A DNA stretch of 60,389 bases, from the NCBI GenBank assembly GCA_035316885.1, contig DATHII010000038.1:1-60389 (forward strand), written 5' to 3'. Below, piece by piece: positions 16,050-25,220 of the stretch (the stretch's first letter is position 1; the number at the start of each line of letters is the position of its first letter). A program made the position numbers and the translations under genes. The notes below the pieces were generated by a model. It saw nothing but the letters and a program-made list of their open reading frames with translations, was not told the DNA's origin and ran no database searches. Origin of the DNA: DASRTE01 sp035316885 (GTDB lineage: Bacteria; Actinomycetota; Actinomycetes; Jiangellales; Jiangellaceae).

Positions 16050-17150
16050 TCAAGGTTCGGTGGGTACGGCAGTCCCGATGGGGACCTCGGCCAGGGCACG
16101 CCGGTAGGCGATCACCGCCGCGACGATCGCACCCGTCACCGGTACGGCCAGGAAGAGGCCCACCAGGCCAAACGCCGACGCTGCCGTGGTCGTGAGGACC
16201 AGCATGATCAACGGGTGGAAGCTCAGCGCCCTCGACAGCAGCAGCGGCGAGAGGACATTGCCCTCCAACTGCTGGACGGCGAGGACGAGCAGCAAGGTCC
16301 ACAGGGCGGTCGTCCAGCCGCCGGTGAACAGCGCGACGAGGACCGCGACAACTCCCGCAATGGTCGCCCCGACGAGCGGGATGTACGCCAGGACGAACGT
16401 CAGCGCACCGATCGGCACGGCGAGCGGCACGCTCAGCAGGCTCAGGCCGATGCCGATCAGCAGTCCGTCGACCAGGCCGGTCAACGTCGAGGCGTAGAAC
16501 CAGCTGCCGGTTGCCCGCATCGACGCCTGGAACGCGACCGTGGCCGGACGTCGGCGGTCCGCCGACAGTGTCGAAACGAACTGCGCCCACAGCCGGTCGC
16601 CGCTGGACAGCGCGAAGATCGCGAAGAAGGTGGCGATCAGCAGCACCGTAAGGACGTTGCCGACGACTGACAGCCCAGTCGCGACTCCGGAGCCGATGCT
16701 GCCGACGTAGTCCCCGACCGACGACTGGAGCTCGTTGAGCACGTCCTCCACTGCCGCCGTGTCTATCCCGAACGGCCCGCTTCTGATCCAGCTGAGGATG
16801 TCGTCGAAGGCGCCGGTGATGGCGTCGGCAAGCCGTGGACTGTTCCGCACCACCTCGGACACCACAAACACGAGCAGCCCCACGAACACCGCCAGGAAGC
16901 CGACCACGCACATGATCGCGGCGAGCGCCTGCGGCACCCGGCGCGCCCGCAGCCATTTCACGGCCGGCCAGAGCAGCGACACCTCGGCAAAGCCCAGCAC
17001 GACCGCCATCGAGATGAACCTGACCTGCAGCGCGAGCCAGATCACTGCGGCGCCGGCGAGCCCGACGACGAGAAGACGCCCGGCGACGGCCGCCTGGCGG
17101 TCCAGCCAGGCGGGCACATCGGCCCTGCGCGTTGGCGGCGTCGTCGTCAT
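16050..17150 (-). CDS. AI-2E family (PerM/YdiK-type) membrane protein
   Basis: The 366-aa protein has about eight membrane spans with the family order: two N-terminal spans, a long amphipathic helical region (SPRLADAITGAFDDILSWI, about 105-165), and C-terminal spans with ATGSWFYASTLTGLVDGLLIG, FVLAYIPLVGATIAGVVAVLVAL and QQLEGNVLSPLLLSRALSFHPL. Family members are transporters of mixed specificity, and the AI-2 name is historical. GTG (17153) directly precedes ATG (17150); neither has a good ribosome site. It lies between the fadB and dxs genes. Confidence 0.9.
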   Translation of the reverse strand: MTTTPPTRRADVPAWLDRQAAVAGRLLVVGLAGAAVIWLALQVRFISMAVVLGFAEVSLLWPAVKWLRARRVPQALAAIMCVVGFLAVFVGLLVFVVSEVVRNSPRLADAITGAFDDILSWIRSGPFGIDTAAVEDVLNELQSSVGDYVGSIGSGVATGLSVVGNVLTVLLIATFFAIFALSSGDRLWAQFVSTLSADRRRPATVAFQASMRATGSWFYASTLTGLVDGLLIGIGLSLLSVPLAVPIGALTFVLAYIPLVGATIAGVVAVLVALFTGGWTTALWTLLLVLAVQQLEGNVLSPLLLSRALSFHPLIMLVLTTTAASAFGLVGLFLAVPVTGAIVAAVIAYRRALAEVPIGTAVPTEP

Positions 17151-17205
17151 CACAGGTCGAACGGTAGCCGTAGCCGAGGCCGAGGCCGCCTAGCGACGCG
17201 TCGGG

Positions 17206-19149
17206 TCATCGAGGATCGTGTGGCAGTGCGGCGACCTCGTCGTCCGCCCGGGCGTCGATCGCCGCGATCAGTCCCGCGATCTCGCGGGCGAGGTTCTGCC
17301 CGGTCAGCCCGACCTCGGCGAGGATCGCGGGCCGCTTCGCGTGGTCGAGGAACCGCTGGGGCAGGCCGAAGTCGCGGACCGGCACCGTCACGCCGGCGTC
17401 GCGCAGCTGCTGGGCGATCGCGGCCCCGACGCCACCGACGCGGCCGTTGTCCTCGACCGTGACGACCAGCCGGTACCCGCGGGCCAGCTCGACCAGCGAC
17501 CGGTCGACCGGCTTGACCCAGCGAGGGTCGACCACCGTGACCCCGACACCCTGCGCGGAGAGCCGCTGCGCGGCGTCGACGCCGCACGCCGCCATGGACC
17601 CGACCGCGACCATGAGCACGTCGTGCTCCCCCGACCTGGCGAGCACGTCACAACCCCCGATCCGCTCCAACGCCGGCAGGTCCGGGCCCACCACGCCCTT
17701 CGGGAAACGCACGACGGTCGGCGCGTCGCCGACCGCGAGCGACTCGCCGAGTAGTTCGACCAGCGTGGCGGCGTCGCGCGGCGCCGCCAGGCGCAGCCCC
17801 GGAACGACCTGCAGGATCGACATGTCCCACATGCCGTTGTGCGACGCGCCGTCGTCGCCGGTGACGCCCGCACGGTCGAGCACGAACGTCACCCCGCACC
17901 GGTGCAGCGCACAGTCCATGACGACCTGGTCGAACGCACGGTTGAGGAAGGTGGCGTAGACCGCGACCACCGGGTGCAGGCCCGCCATCGCCATGCCGGC
18001 CGCGGACGTGACGGCGTGCTGCTCGGCGATGCCGACGTCGAAACAGCGGTCAGGAAAGGCGCGGGCGAAGGCGTCGAGCCCCGTCGGGCCGAGCATCGCC
18101 GCCGTGACCGCGACGATGTCGGGGCGTTCACGTCCGGCCTTGACCAGCGCTGCGCTGAACACACCGGTCCAGGTGCGCCCCGGCTGAGCCGTCGGCGCGC
18201 CCGTGTCCGGGTCGAAGGCGGGCGGGCTGTGCATCTGGTCGGCCTCGTCGCGCACGGCGATGTCGTAGCCGAATCCCTTCTGGGTGAGGCAGTGCACGAT
18301 CACCGGTCCGCGGAACCGCTTGGCTCGCACGAGTGCCTGCTCGACGGCATCACGGTCGTGGCCGTCGACCGGCCCGATGTACTTCAACCCCAGGTCCTCG
18401 AACAGGCCCTGCGGCGACAGAACGTCCTTGAGGCCCTTCTTGATGCCGTGCAGTGCGTCGTAGAACGGCTGCCCGACCAGCGGCGTTCGGCCGAGCGACC
18501 GCTTGATCACCTCGAGCGCCTGCTCGTACCGGGGGTTGGTGCGCAGCCCGGCCAGGTGGACGGCCAGCCCGCCCACCGTCGGCGAGTACGAGCGGCCGTT
18601 GTCGTTGACCACGATGACGATCGGACGGCTGGCCGGCCCGGTCGTCGCTCCCCGCGGGCCGCCGGCGATGTTGTTCAGCGCCTCCCAGGCCATGCCGCCG
18701 GTCAGGGCCCCGTCGCCGACGACCGCCACCACGGTGCGGTTCCGCTCGCCCCGCACGGCGAAGGCCTTGGCCAGCCCGTCGGCGTACGACAGCGCCGTCG
18801 ATGCGTGCGAGTTCTCGACCCAGTCGTGCTCGCTCTCGGTCCGGCACGGGTAGCCGGACAGGCCGCCCTGCTGCTTCAGGCTGCCGAACCGGTCCCTACG
18901 GCCGGTCAGCAGCTTGTGGACGTAGGCCTGGTGTCCGGTGTCGAAGACGATCGGGTCGCGCGGGGAGTCGAAGACACGATGGGCCGCGATGGTCAGCTCG
19001 ACGACCCCGAGGTTCGGGCCGAGGTGTCCGCCGTTGCGGGCCACCGTGCTGACGAGCAGATCGCGGATCTCGGCGGCCAGGGCCGTGAGCTCGTCGTCGG
19101 TGAGACCGCGAAGGTCTCGCGGTTCCCGCACCCGGTCGAGGACACCCAA
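17206..19149 (-). CDS. dxs: 1-Deoxy-D-xylulose-5-phosphate synthase
   Basis: This thiamine-diphosphate enzyme condenses pyruvate and glyceraldehyde 3-phosphate in the first step of the MEP isoprenoid route. Motifs are GGHLGPNLGVVELT, DWVENSHASTALSYADGLA, VVAVVGDGALTGGMAWEALN (ThDP site), VNDNGRSYSPTVGGL, DVGIAEQHAVTSAAGMA and DGASHNGMWDMSIL. The likely start is TTG at 19149 (LGVLDRVREPRDLRGL), because AAGGAGGG lies 9 nt upstream and 647 aa is the family length. The frame runs 40 residues further upstream, but that stretch has no family similarity. Confidence 0.95.
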   Translation of the reverse strand: MGVLDRVREPRDLRGLTDDELTALAAEIRDLLVSTVARNGGHLGPNLGVVELTIAAHRVFDSPRDPIVFDTGHQAYVHKLLTGRRDRFGSLKQQGGLSGYPCRTESEHDWVENSHASTALSYADGLAKAFAVRGERNRTVVAVVGDGALTGGMAWEALNNIAGGPRGATTGPASRPIVIVVNDNGRSYSPTVGGLAVHLAGLRTNPRYEQALEVIKRSLGRTPLVGQPFYDALHGIKKGLKDVLSPQGLFEDLGLKYIGPVDGHDRDAVEQALVRAKRFRGPVIVHCLTQKGFGYDIAVRDEADQMHSPPAFDPDTGAPTAQPGRTWTGVFSAALVKAGRERPDIVAVTAAMLGPTGLDAFARAFPDRCFDVGIAEQHAVTSAAGMAMAGLHPVVAVYATFLNRAFDQVVMDCALHRCGVTFVLDRAGVTGDDGASHNGMWDMSILQVVPGLRLAAPRDAATLVELLGESLAVGDAPTVVRFPKGVVGPDLPALERIGGCDVLARSGEHDVLMVAVGSMAACGVDAAQRLSAQGVGVTVVDPRWVKPVDRSLVELARGYRLVVTVEDNGRVGGVGAAIAQQLRDAGVTVPVRDFGLPQRFLDHAKRPAILAEVGLTGQNLAREIAGLIAAIDARADDEVAALPHDPR

Positions 19150-19316
19150 CCGTCTCGCCCTCCTTGCCGTCGTAGAACGTCGGGACGAGTCTAGAGCGCC
19201 TGGCATCGCGGCCGAGGGCGGACGGTGCCCGCAGCGCGCCTCTGGGCAACCGGGTCGCCACGGTGGCACAGTGATCCACGGCAGCGAAGTCCATTGTGTT
19301 CAGGAGGTCGGTCGTC

Positions 19317-19820
19317 GTGTCCGGACGTCGTACGGCAGGAGCCTTGGTGGGCGCCTTGGGCGCGCTGGGCGTGACGGCGAGTGCCTACCTGGACTGGTTC
19401 GACGGCGTGGTGCCCACCGACATGCCACTGGAGCGGCTGTTCCAGACCGAGGTCAGCGGCGGCGCGTCGTCCTACTGGACGTCGGTCGCCGCCCCCCTGG
19501 CTCTGGTCGGTGTCATCGGCGTTCTCGGCGCGCTGATGCGCTCGCGCCTGGTGCTTGTCGTCGCCGGCCTCGTCGGAGTCGCCACGCTGGCGCTGTGGAT
19601 CGTCATGACAGCACTCGACCTGTCCCCGGACGACCTCCAACCCTCCGACTACCAGAGCGGGGTCTGGGTCTGTGTGGCCGGGCTCGTGGTGTTGTTCATC
19701 GGGGTCCTCGCCATGGGGCCCCGGTACCGGGAGGAGCCGGTCCCGGAGGAACCAGTGGTCGACGAGGAGCGCACCACGATCGATGACGAGCCGTGGAGCA
19801 CCGACACCCGCTCGGAGTGA
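19317..19820 (+). CDS. Small four-span membrane protein with acidic tail
   Basis: The 167-aa protein has four hydrophobic segments (GALVGALGALGVTASAYLDW, VAAPLALVGVIGVLGALM, LVLVVAGLVGVATLALWIVM, VWVCVAGLVVLFIGVLAMG) and a cytosolic tail rich in Glu/Pro/Asp. I do not recognise a family. The GTG at 19317 has AGGAGG 9 nt upstream and is preferred to the GTG at 19296. It is divergent from dxs (168 bp) and convergent with acnA (9 bp apart). Confidence 0.7.
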   Translation: MSGRRTAGALVGALGALGVTASAYLDWFDGVVPTDMPLERLFQTEVSGGASSYWTSVAAPLALVGVIGVLGALMRSRLVLVVAGLVGVATLALWIVMTALDLSPDDLQPSDYQSGVWVCVAGLVVLFIGVLAMGPRYREEPVPEEPVVDEERTTIDDEPWSTDTRSE

Positions 19821-19829
19821 CCCGACCGC

Positions 19830-22625
19830 TCAGAGCAGGCTGCGCAGCACGTACTGCATGATCCCGCCGTTGCGGTAGTACTCAGCCTCGCCGGGGGTGT
19901 CGATGCGTACGAGCGCGTCGAACTCCACCTCGTCCGCGGTGACGTGGACCGTCGCCGGCGTGCCGCCGTCGTTGAGGCCGGTGATCCCCGTGATGTCGAA
20001 GGACTCCTCACCGGTCAGGCCGAGTGACTGCGCGTTCTCTCCGTCGGGGTACTGCAGCGGGAGCACGCCCATGCCGATCAGGTTCGACCGGTGGATCCGC
20101 TCATATGACTCGGCGATGACGGCGCGGACGCCGAGCAGCGCCGTGCCCTTGGCGGCCCAGTCACGTGACGAGCCCGACCCGTACTCCTTACCTGCCAGCA
20201 CGACCAGCGGGATGCCCTGTCCGGCGTACGTCACCGATGCGTCGTAGATGGTCGTCACCGGTGCATCGGCCTGCGTGAAGTCGCGTGTGAACCCGCCCTC
20301 GGTTCCCGGCGCGATCTGGTTGCGCAGGCGGATGTTGGCGAACGTGCCGCGGATCATCACCTCGTGGTTGCCCCGACGTGAGCCGTAGGAGTTGAAGTCG
20401 CGTCGCTGGACGCCGTGAGACCCGAGGTACTCCCCCGCCGGAGAGTCGGCCTTGATCGCTCCCGCCGGGCTGATGTGGTCGGTGGTCACCGAGTCACCGA
20501 GCATCGCCAGCACACGGGCACCCGAGATGTCCTCGACCGGCTCCGGCTCGACCCCCATGCCGTCGAAGTACGGGGGTTTGCGCACGTAGGTGGACTCCGG
20601 GTCCCATGCAAACGTGTCGCCCGACGGCGTCGGCAGCGACTGCCACTGCTCGTCGCCGGCGAACACGTCGGCGTAGTCGCGGGTGAACATCTCGCTCGCG
20701 ATCGCGGATTCGACCACCTGCTCGATCTCGGCCGGGCTCGGCCAGATGTCGCGCAGGTAGACCGGCTCGCCGGTCGGATCGGTGCCCAGCGGCTCGGTCG
20801 CGATGTCGAGGTCCATCGTCCCGGCCAACGCGTACGCGACGACGAGCGGCGGCGAGGCGAGGTAGTTCATCTTGACGTCGGAGTTGATCCGGCCCTCGAA
20901 GTTGCGGTTGCCGGACAGCACCGAGACGACCGAGAGGTCGGCTTCGGCGACCGCGGCCGAGATCGCCTCGGGCAACGGGCCCGAGTTGCCGATGCACGTG
21001 GTGCACCCGTAGCCGACGAGGTGGAAGTCGAGCTTCTCCAGGTAAGGGGTCAGTCCGGCGCGCTCGTAGTAGTCCATGACCACCTTCGAGCCGGGTGCGA
21101 GTGTGGTCTTGACCCAAGGCTTGCGGGACAGCCCTCTGTCGACCGCGTTCTTGGCCAGGAGGGCAGCACCGATCATCACGCTCGGGTTGGACGTGTTGGT
21201 GCACGAGGTGATCGCCGCGATGACGACCGCACCGTGGTCGATCTCACACGCCGTACCGTCGTCGAGGACGACACGGGTCGGTGCGGACGGACGGCCCTTC
21301 GCACCGAACGCCGCGGACAGCGGAGCCCGGGTGTCGTCCGCGCCGTTTCCCGGATGGATGGCGATCGGGTCGCTCGCCGGGAAGGTGTCCTCGACCGCGT
21401 CGTCGAGCCCTGTGTGCGGGCTCTCGTCGTGCACGACGTAGTCGCGCAGGGCCTGGCGGAAGGCGGGCTTCGCGTCGGTGAGCGAGACCCGGTCCTGCGG
21501 ACGCTTGGGTCCGGCGATCGACGGCACCACGGTCGACAGGTCGAGCGCGAGGCGCTCGGAGTAATCAGGCTCGGCCGCCGCGTCGTGCCAGAGGCCCTGC
21601 TCCTTGGCGTAGGCCTCCACCAGCGCGATCTTGTCGGCAGTGCGACCGGTGAGAGTGAGGTAGCGGATGGTCTCGGCGTCGATCGGGAAGACCGCGATGG
21701 TCGAGCCGTACTCCGGGCTCATGTTGCCGATCGTCGCGCGGTTCGCGAGCGGGACGGCGGCCACGCCCGGGCCGTAGAACTCAACGAACTTGCCGACGAC
21801 GCCGTGCCTGCGCAGTTGCTCGGTGATGGTGAGGACGAGATCGGTCGCCGTTGCGCCCTCGGGCAGTTCGCCCGCGAGCTTGAACCCGACGACCTTCGGG
21901 ATCAGCATGCTGACCGGCTGGCCCAGCATTGCCGCCTCCGCCTCGATCCCGCCGACGCCCCAGCCGACCACGCCCAGACCGTTGACCATCGTGGTGTGGC
22001 TGTCGGTGCCGACGCAGGTGTCGGGGTAGGCCACCGGACCTGTGGGCCCCTCGCGCGTCACGATGGTGCGAGCCAGGTGCTCGATGTTGACCTGGTGGAC
22101 GATCCCCGTGCCCGGCGGCACGACCTTGAAGTCGTCGAACGCTCCCTGCCCCCAGCGCAGGAACTGGTAACGCTCGCGGTTGCGCTGGTACTCGAGCTCG
22201 ACGTTGCGCTCGAACGCGTCGGGCGCCCCGAAGACATCGGCGATGACGGAGTGGTCGATCACCAGCTCGGCGGGCGCCAGCGGGTTGATCCTCGAGGGGT
22301 CGCCGCCGAGTGCGCTCATCGCCTCGCGCATGGTGGCGAGATCGACCACGCAGGGCACGCCGGTGAAGTCCTGCATGATCACCCGGGCGGGGGTGAACTG
22401 GATCTCGGTGTCGGGCTGAGCCTTGGGGTCCCAGTCGACGAGTGCGCGCACGTGGTCGGCGGTGATGTTGGCGCCGTCCTCGGTGCGGAGCAGGTTCTCG
22501 AGCAGCACCTTCAGGCTGTACGGCAAGCGGGCGACGTCGCCCGCGCCGGCGAGCCGGTGGATCTCGTAGGACGACCCGCCGACGTCGAGGGTCCCCTTGG
22601 CACCGAAGCTGTCCAGGCTCGCCAC
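19830..22625 (-). CDS. acnA: Aconitate hydratase A
   Basis: This 931-aa [4Fe-4S] enzyme interconverts citrate and isocitrate. Cluster ligands are visible in ITSCTNTSNPSVMIGA and VGYGCTTCIGNSGPL; other blocks are GVGGIEAEAAMLGQPVSMLIP, GDSVTTDHISPAGAI, FNSYGSRRGNHEVMIRGTF and KEYGSGSSRDWAAKGT. The GTG at 22625 (VASLDSFGAKGTLDVGG) has AGAGGA upstream and gives the usual N-terminus. A spacer between the two halves carries TFPASDPIAIHPGNG, common in actinobacterial AcnA. A palindromic operator overlaps its promoter (22662-22675). Confidence 0.96.
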   Translation of the reverse strand: MASLDSFGAKGTLDVGGSSYEIHRLAGAGDVARLPYSLKVLLENLLRTEDGANITADHVRALVDWDPKAQPDTEIQFTPARVIMQDFTGVPCVVDLATMREAMSALGGDPSRINPLAPAELVIDHSVIADVFGAPDAFERNVELEYQRNRERYQFLRWGQGAFDDFKVVPPGTGIVHQVNIEHLARTIVTREGPTGPVAYPDTCVGTDSHTTMVNGLGVVGWGVGGIEAEAAMLGQPVSMLIPKVVGFKLAGELPEGATATDLVLTITEQLRRHGVVGKFVEFYGPGVAAVPLANRATIGNMSPEYGSTIAVFPIDAETIRYLTLTGRTADKIALVEAYAKEQGLWHDAAAEPDYSERLALDLSTVVPSIAGPKRPQDRVSLTDAKPAFRQALRDYVVHDESPHTGLDDAVEDTFPASDPIAIHPGNGADDTRAPLSAAFGAKGRPSAPTRVVLDDGTACEIDHGAVVIAAITSCTNTSNPSVMIGAALLAKNAVDRGLSRKPWVKTTLAPGSKVVMDYYERAGLTPYLEKLDFHLVGYGCTTCIGNSGPLPEAISAAVAEADLSVVSVLSGNRNFEGRINSDVKMNYLASPPLVVAYALAGTMDLDIATEPLGTDPTGEPVYLRDIWPSPAEIEQVVESAIASEMFTRDYADVFAGDEQWQSLPTPSGDTFAWDPESTYVRKPPYFDGMGVEPEPVEDISGARVLAMLGDSVTTDHISPAGAIKADSPAGEYLGSHGVQRRDFNSYGSRRGNHEVMIRGTFANIRLRNQIAPGTEGGFTRDFTQADAPVTTIYDASVTYAGQGIPLVVLAGKEYGSGSSRDWAAKGTALLGVRAVIAESYERIHRSNLIGMGVLPLQYPDGENAQSLGLTGEESFDITGITGLNDGGTPATVHVTADEVEFDALVRIDTPGEAEYYRNGGIMQYVLRSLL

Positions 22626-22661
22626 GTCCAACCATCCTCTCCCGGTTCGTCCGGTCACTTC

Positions 22662-22675
22662 TCTTGACGTCAAGA
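22662..22675. promoter_or_regulatory. 14-bp perfect palindrome over the acnA promoter
   Basis: TCTTGACGTCAAGA is fully self-complementary. Read on the minus strand, a TATCTT -10-like hexamer (22672-22677) overlaps it, 47 bp upstream of the acnA GTG. It resembles MarR-family sites, such as those described for TamR at Streptomyces aconitase-related genes (recalled, not checked). Confidence 0.6.
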
Positions 22676-22737
22676 TAGTGTGCGACCGACCCTACCCGGG
22701 TTTGGTCGCGTAAGCCATCACGGCCTGGCGAAACAGG

Positions 22738-23667
22738 TCATCCGACCTGACCCAGCACCCGGTCGGAGAGCAGTGCCAGGTGGTCGAGGTCGTCGAGATC
22801 GAGCACCTGCAGGTACACGCGGGACGCGCCGAGCTCGCTGAACTGCCCGATCCGGTCGACGATTTCGTCCGGCGTGCCCCCCAGGCCGGTCCGTCGCAGG
22901 TCGTCGGCGTCGCGTCCGATCGCCCTTGCCCGCCGGAGGACCTCGGACTCGTCCGCGCCGCAACAGACGGTCTGGGCGACCGAGTAGACCATCGAGTGCT
23001 CGTCCCGCCCGGCCTCGGCACATGCCGCCCGGACGCGCTCGAACGCCTCGCCGGTCCGGTCCACCGACGAGAACCCGACGTTGTGCTCGTCCGCGTACCG
23101 GGCCGCGAGGCGCGGCGTGCGAGTCCGCCCCTTACCGCCGAGGATCACCGGAGGCCGTGGCCGTTGCAGCGGCTTCGGCAGCGCGGGCGAGTCCGCGAGC
23201 GTGTAGCGGACGCCCGCGAAGCTGAACCGCTCCCCTGGCGCCGACTGCCAGAGTCCGGTGATCACGGCGAGCTGCTCCTCCAGCAGGTCGAACCGGTCAC
23301 CGATGGGTGGGAACGGCATCCCGTACGCGGTGTGCTCGGCCTCGTACCAGCCGGCTCCGATGCCGAGCTCGACCCGTCCGCCGCTCATCGCGTCGACCTG
23401 CGCCACTGAGATCGCCAGTGGACCCGGCAGGCGGAAGGTCACCGGCGACACCAGCGTCCCGAGCCGGATCCGCGTCGTCTCGCGGGCGAGGCCGGCGATC
23501 GTCACCCACGCGTCCGTGGGGCCCGGCAAACCGTCCGTGTCCATCGCCAGGTAGTGGTCGGAGCGGAAGAACGCGTCGAATCCCAGGTCCTCGGTCGCCA
23601 TCGCGACCCGACGGAGTTGGTCGTAGGTCGCCCCTTCCTGGGGCTCGGTGAAGATCCTCAGCTGCAT
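22738..23667 (-). CDS. LLM-class (probably F420-dependent) flavin oxidoreductase
   Basis: The 309-aa TIM-barrel protein starts MQLRIFTEPQEGATYDQL and contains GFDAFFRSDHYLAM, TRIRLGTLVSPVTFRLPGPL, VDAMSGGRVELGIGAGWYEAEHTAYG, PPVILGGKGRTRTPRLAARYADEHN and GTPDEIVDRI, the pattern of luciferase-like F420 oxidoreductases. The substrate is not evident. The ATG at 23667 overlaps the end of the decayed acyltransferase reading frame (stop at 23658). Confidence 0.92.
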   Translation of the reverse strand: MQLRIFTEPQEGATYDQLRRVAMATEDLGFDAFFRSDHYLAMDTDGLPGPTDAWVTIAGLARETTRIRLGTLVSPVTFRLPGPLAISVAQVDAMSGGRVELGIGAGWYEAEHTAYGMPFPPIGDRFDLLEEQLAVITGLWQSAPGERFSFAGVRYTLADSPALPKPLQRPRPPVILGGKGRTRTPRLAARYADEHNVGFSSVDRTGEAFERVRAACAEAGRDEHSMVYSVAQTVCCGADESEVLRRARAIGRDADDLRRTGLGGTPDEIVDRIGQFSELGASRVYLQVLDLDDLDHLALLSDRVLGQVG

Positions 23668-24518
23668 GTGCCCAGCCTGCCAGGACCGGGACCGGCTCGG
23701 ACGGCGCGCCGGACGAGCAGCAGGCCGGCCGCGACGCAGAATGTGTCCTGCAGCGGATCCACCGGGACCATGAGCAGTGTGCTGCTCCACGGGCCGACCA
23801 GCACGGACAGGTGCCACAGGTGGATCGTCATCGCTGCCGACCCGACAGTGACCACTGCCGTCCACGGCCGCGGTCGCGACAGCCAGCGCTGCATCCACGG
23901 CCTCGCCAGCACGACGGCGGCCACCTGGCCGACCGTGAGGACCAGCAGGCAGACCGTCGGCGGTGTCATGTTCGACAGCTCCCCCGGCAAGCCGACCATG
24001 CTCACCGGGTACGGCCCCAGCCGACCTGCTGGGCGAACAGCCACACCAGAGCGACGTTGACCTGGCCGACCGCCTCGAGCCCGCCGGCGAAGCGGGTACG
24101 TCAACCGCCACGGTGGCACCGGCCAGCCCGGCCAGGGCCGCCCCGGGCCTGCGCTCGTGCAGCCAGGCCAACGCCGGCGCAGCGCCGTCGTCGCCACGTA
24201 GACGCCCAGGAACCACAAGGGCTGGCCGAGCAGATGACCGACGAGGTCGACCTCGGGTCCGGGGAGCCCGAGCCAGCGCAGGAGGGCAAGAAGTACCTGC
24301 CAACTGATGACGAACACCAGGGTGGGCCGCAGCAGGCGCTCCAGTCGGCCGTAGAGGTAGCCTGCGTACCTGCCGCCCGTGCCGTCGTCCGCCGCCAGAC
24401 GGTGAGGTTGGCGAACCCGCCGGCTACGAAGAAGACCGGCATCACCTGCAGCACCCAGGTCAGGGACTGCATGCCGGCATCGCGGTGAGCGCGTTGGCCG
24501 TGGAGACGCGGCCTCTGA
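23658..24518 (-). pseudogene. Acyltransferase-3 family membrane protein, fragmented
   Basis: Pieces of one membrane acyltransferase are spread over all three minus-strand frames, in order: VSTANALTAMPA; QSLTWVLQVMPVFFVAGGFANL; YAGYLYGRLERLLRPTLVF and LGQPLWFLGVYVATTAL; LHERRPGAALAGLAGATVAV; VGQVNVALVWLFAQQVGWG; VGLPGELSNMTPP and TVGSAAMTIHLWHLSVLV. At least five frame changes are needed and the first about 60-90 residues are missing. Such proteins O-acylate extracytoplasmic glycans. The 5' break lies at the vapB operator, which suggests the toxin-antitoxin module inserted at or near this gene. Confidence 0.82.
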
Positions 24519-24521
24519 AGC

Positions 24522-24538
24522 CATGGCGTGATACCATG
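24522..24538. promoter_or_regulatory. Inverted repeat at the vapBC promoter
   Basis: CATGG-N7-CCATG lies 6-22 bp before the vapB ATG, over the expected -10 region. This fits autoregulation by the VapB ribbon-helix-helix domain bound to VapC. Confidence 0.5.
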
Positions 24539-24543
24539 ACTGC

Positions 24544-24768
24544 ATGTCGGCAACGATGACCGTGCGGCTCAGTGACGACGAGCACCGAAAGTTGCGCGCA
24601 TATGCGCAGCGACACGGGTACAGCCTGAACGAGGCGCTGCGCAGGATGATCACAGAGGCGACAGCGCGCACGGCCGCCGACGGGCTGACGCCCGGCCTGT
24701 TCGACTCCGGCGACCCGTCCTTGGCGCGTCGGGTGGACGACGAGCTCCGGGACGGGTTCGGCGAGTGA
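24544..24768 (+). CDS. vapB: VapB-like ribbon-helix-helix antitoxin
   Basis: The 74-aa protein begins with a ribbon-helix-helix DNA-binding unit (MTVRLSDDEHRKLRAYAQRHGYSLNEALRRMI), followed by an acidic C-terminal arm (LFDSGDPSLARRVDDELRDGF) suited to wrapping a toxin. Its stop overlaps the toxin start by 4 nt (GTGA). It should repress its own promoter and neutralise the PIN-domain partner. Confidence 0.88.
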   Translation: MSATMTVRLSDDEHRKLRAYAQRHGYSLNEALRRMITEATARTAADGLTPGLFDSGDPSLARRVDDELRDGFGE

Positions 24769-25181
24769 CCGCCCTGGTTGACACGTCCGCACTCATCGCC
24801 TACTACGACCGCCGCAGTGCCGACCACGCGGCCGTGGTCGAAGCGTTCCAGGCAGCACCTGCTCCGTTGAGCCTCTCGCCGCTCGTCCTCGCCGAGTTCG
24901 ACTTCCTCATCACCAAGTACGCCGGACAGCAGGTCGCGCTGGCCGCTCTCCGTGAGCTCGCCGACACGATGCACATCGAGGAGTTCCACGGCGCAGACCT
25001 GCGCGCCGCAGCGGACGTGATGAGCCGATACGCCGATCTCGACATCGGCCTGACCGATGCATCCATCGTCGTTCTGGCCCACCGCTGTCGCACCGAACGC
25101 GTGCTGACCCTCGACCGGCGCCATTTCGCGGTCGTCCGACCGCTGTCAGATGCCGCCGCCTTCACCGTCCTACCCGAATGA
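24765..25181 (+). CDS. vapC: VapC-like PIN-domain ribonuclease toxin
   Basis: The 138-aa PIN domain shows the conserved acidic residues: LVDTSALIAYYDRR (Asp), LSPLVLAEFDFLITKY (Glu), LDIGLTDASIVVLAHR (Asp) and VLTLDRRHFAVVRP (Asp). VapC toxins cleave tRNA or rRNA when the antitoxin is lost. It is coupled to vapB by the GTGA overlap and convergent with the permease gene 40 bp away. Recent arrival is plausible given the broken gene just upstream. Confidence 0.9.
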   Translation: MTALVDTSALIAYYDRRSADHAAVVEAFQAAPAPLSLSPLVLAEFDFLITKYAGQQVALAALRELADTMHIEEFHGADLRAAADVMSRYADLDIGLTDASIVVLAHRCRTERVLTLDRRHFAVVRPLSDAAAFTVLPE

Positions 25182-25220
25182 CGCGACCGCGGGCTTTACC
25201 GGCAGGACCCACGAAGAGCG

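Noticed and set aside
20415..22667. 750-codon plus-strand frame opposite acnA
   Set aside because: Pure antisense shadow of aconitase in GC-rich DNA; no recognisable motifs.
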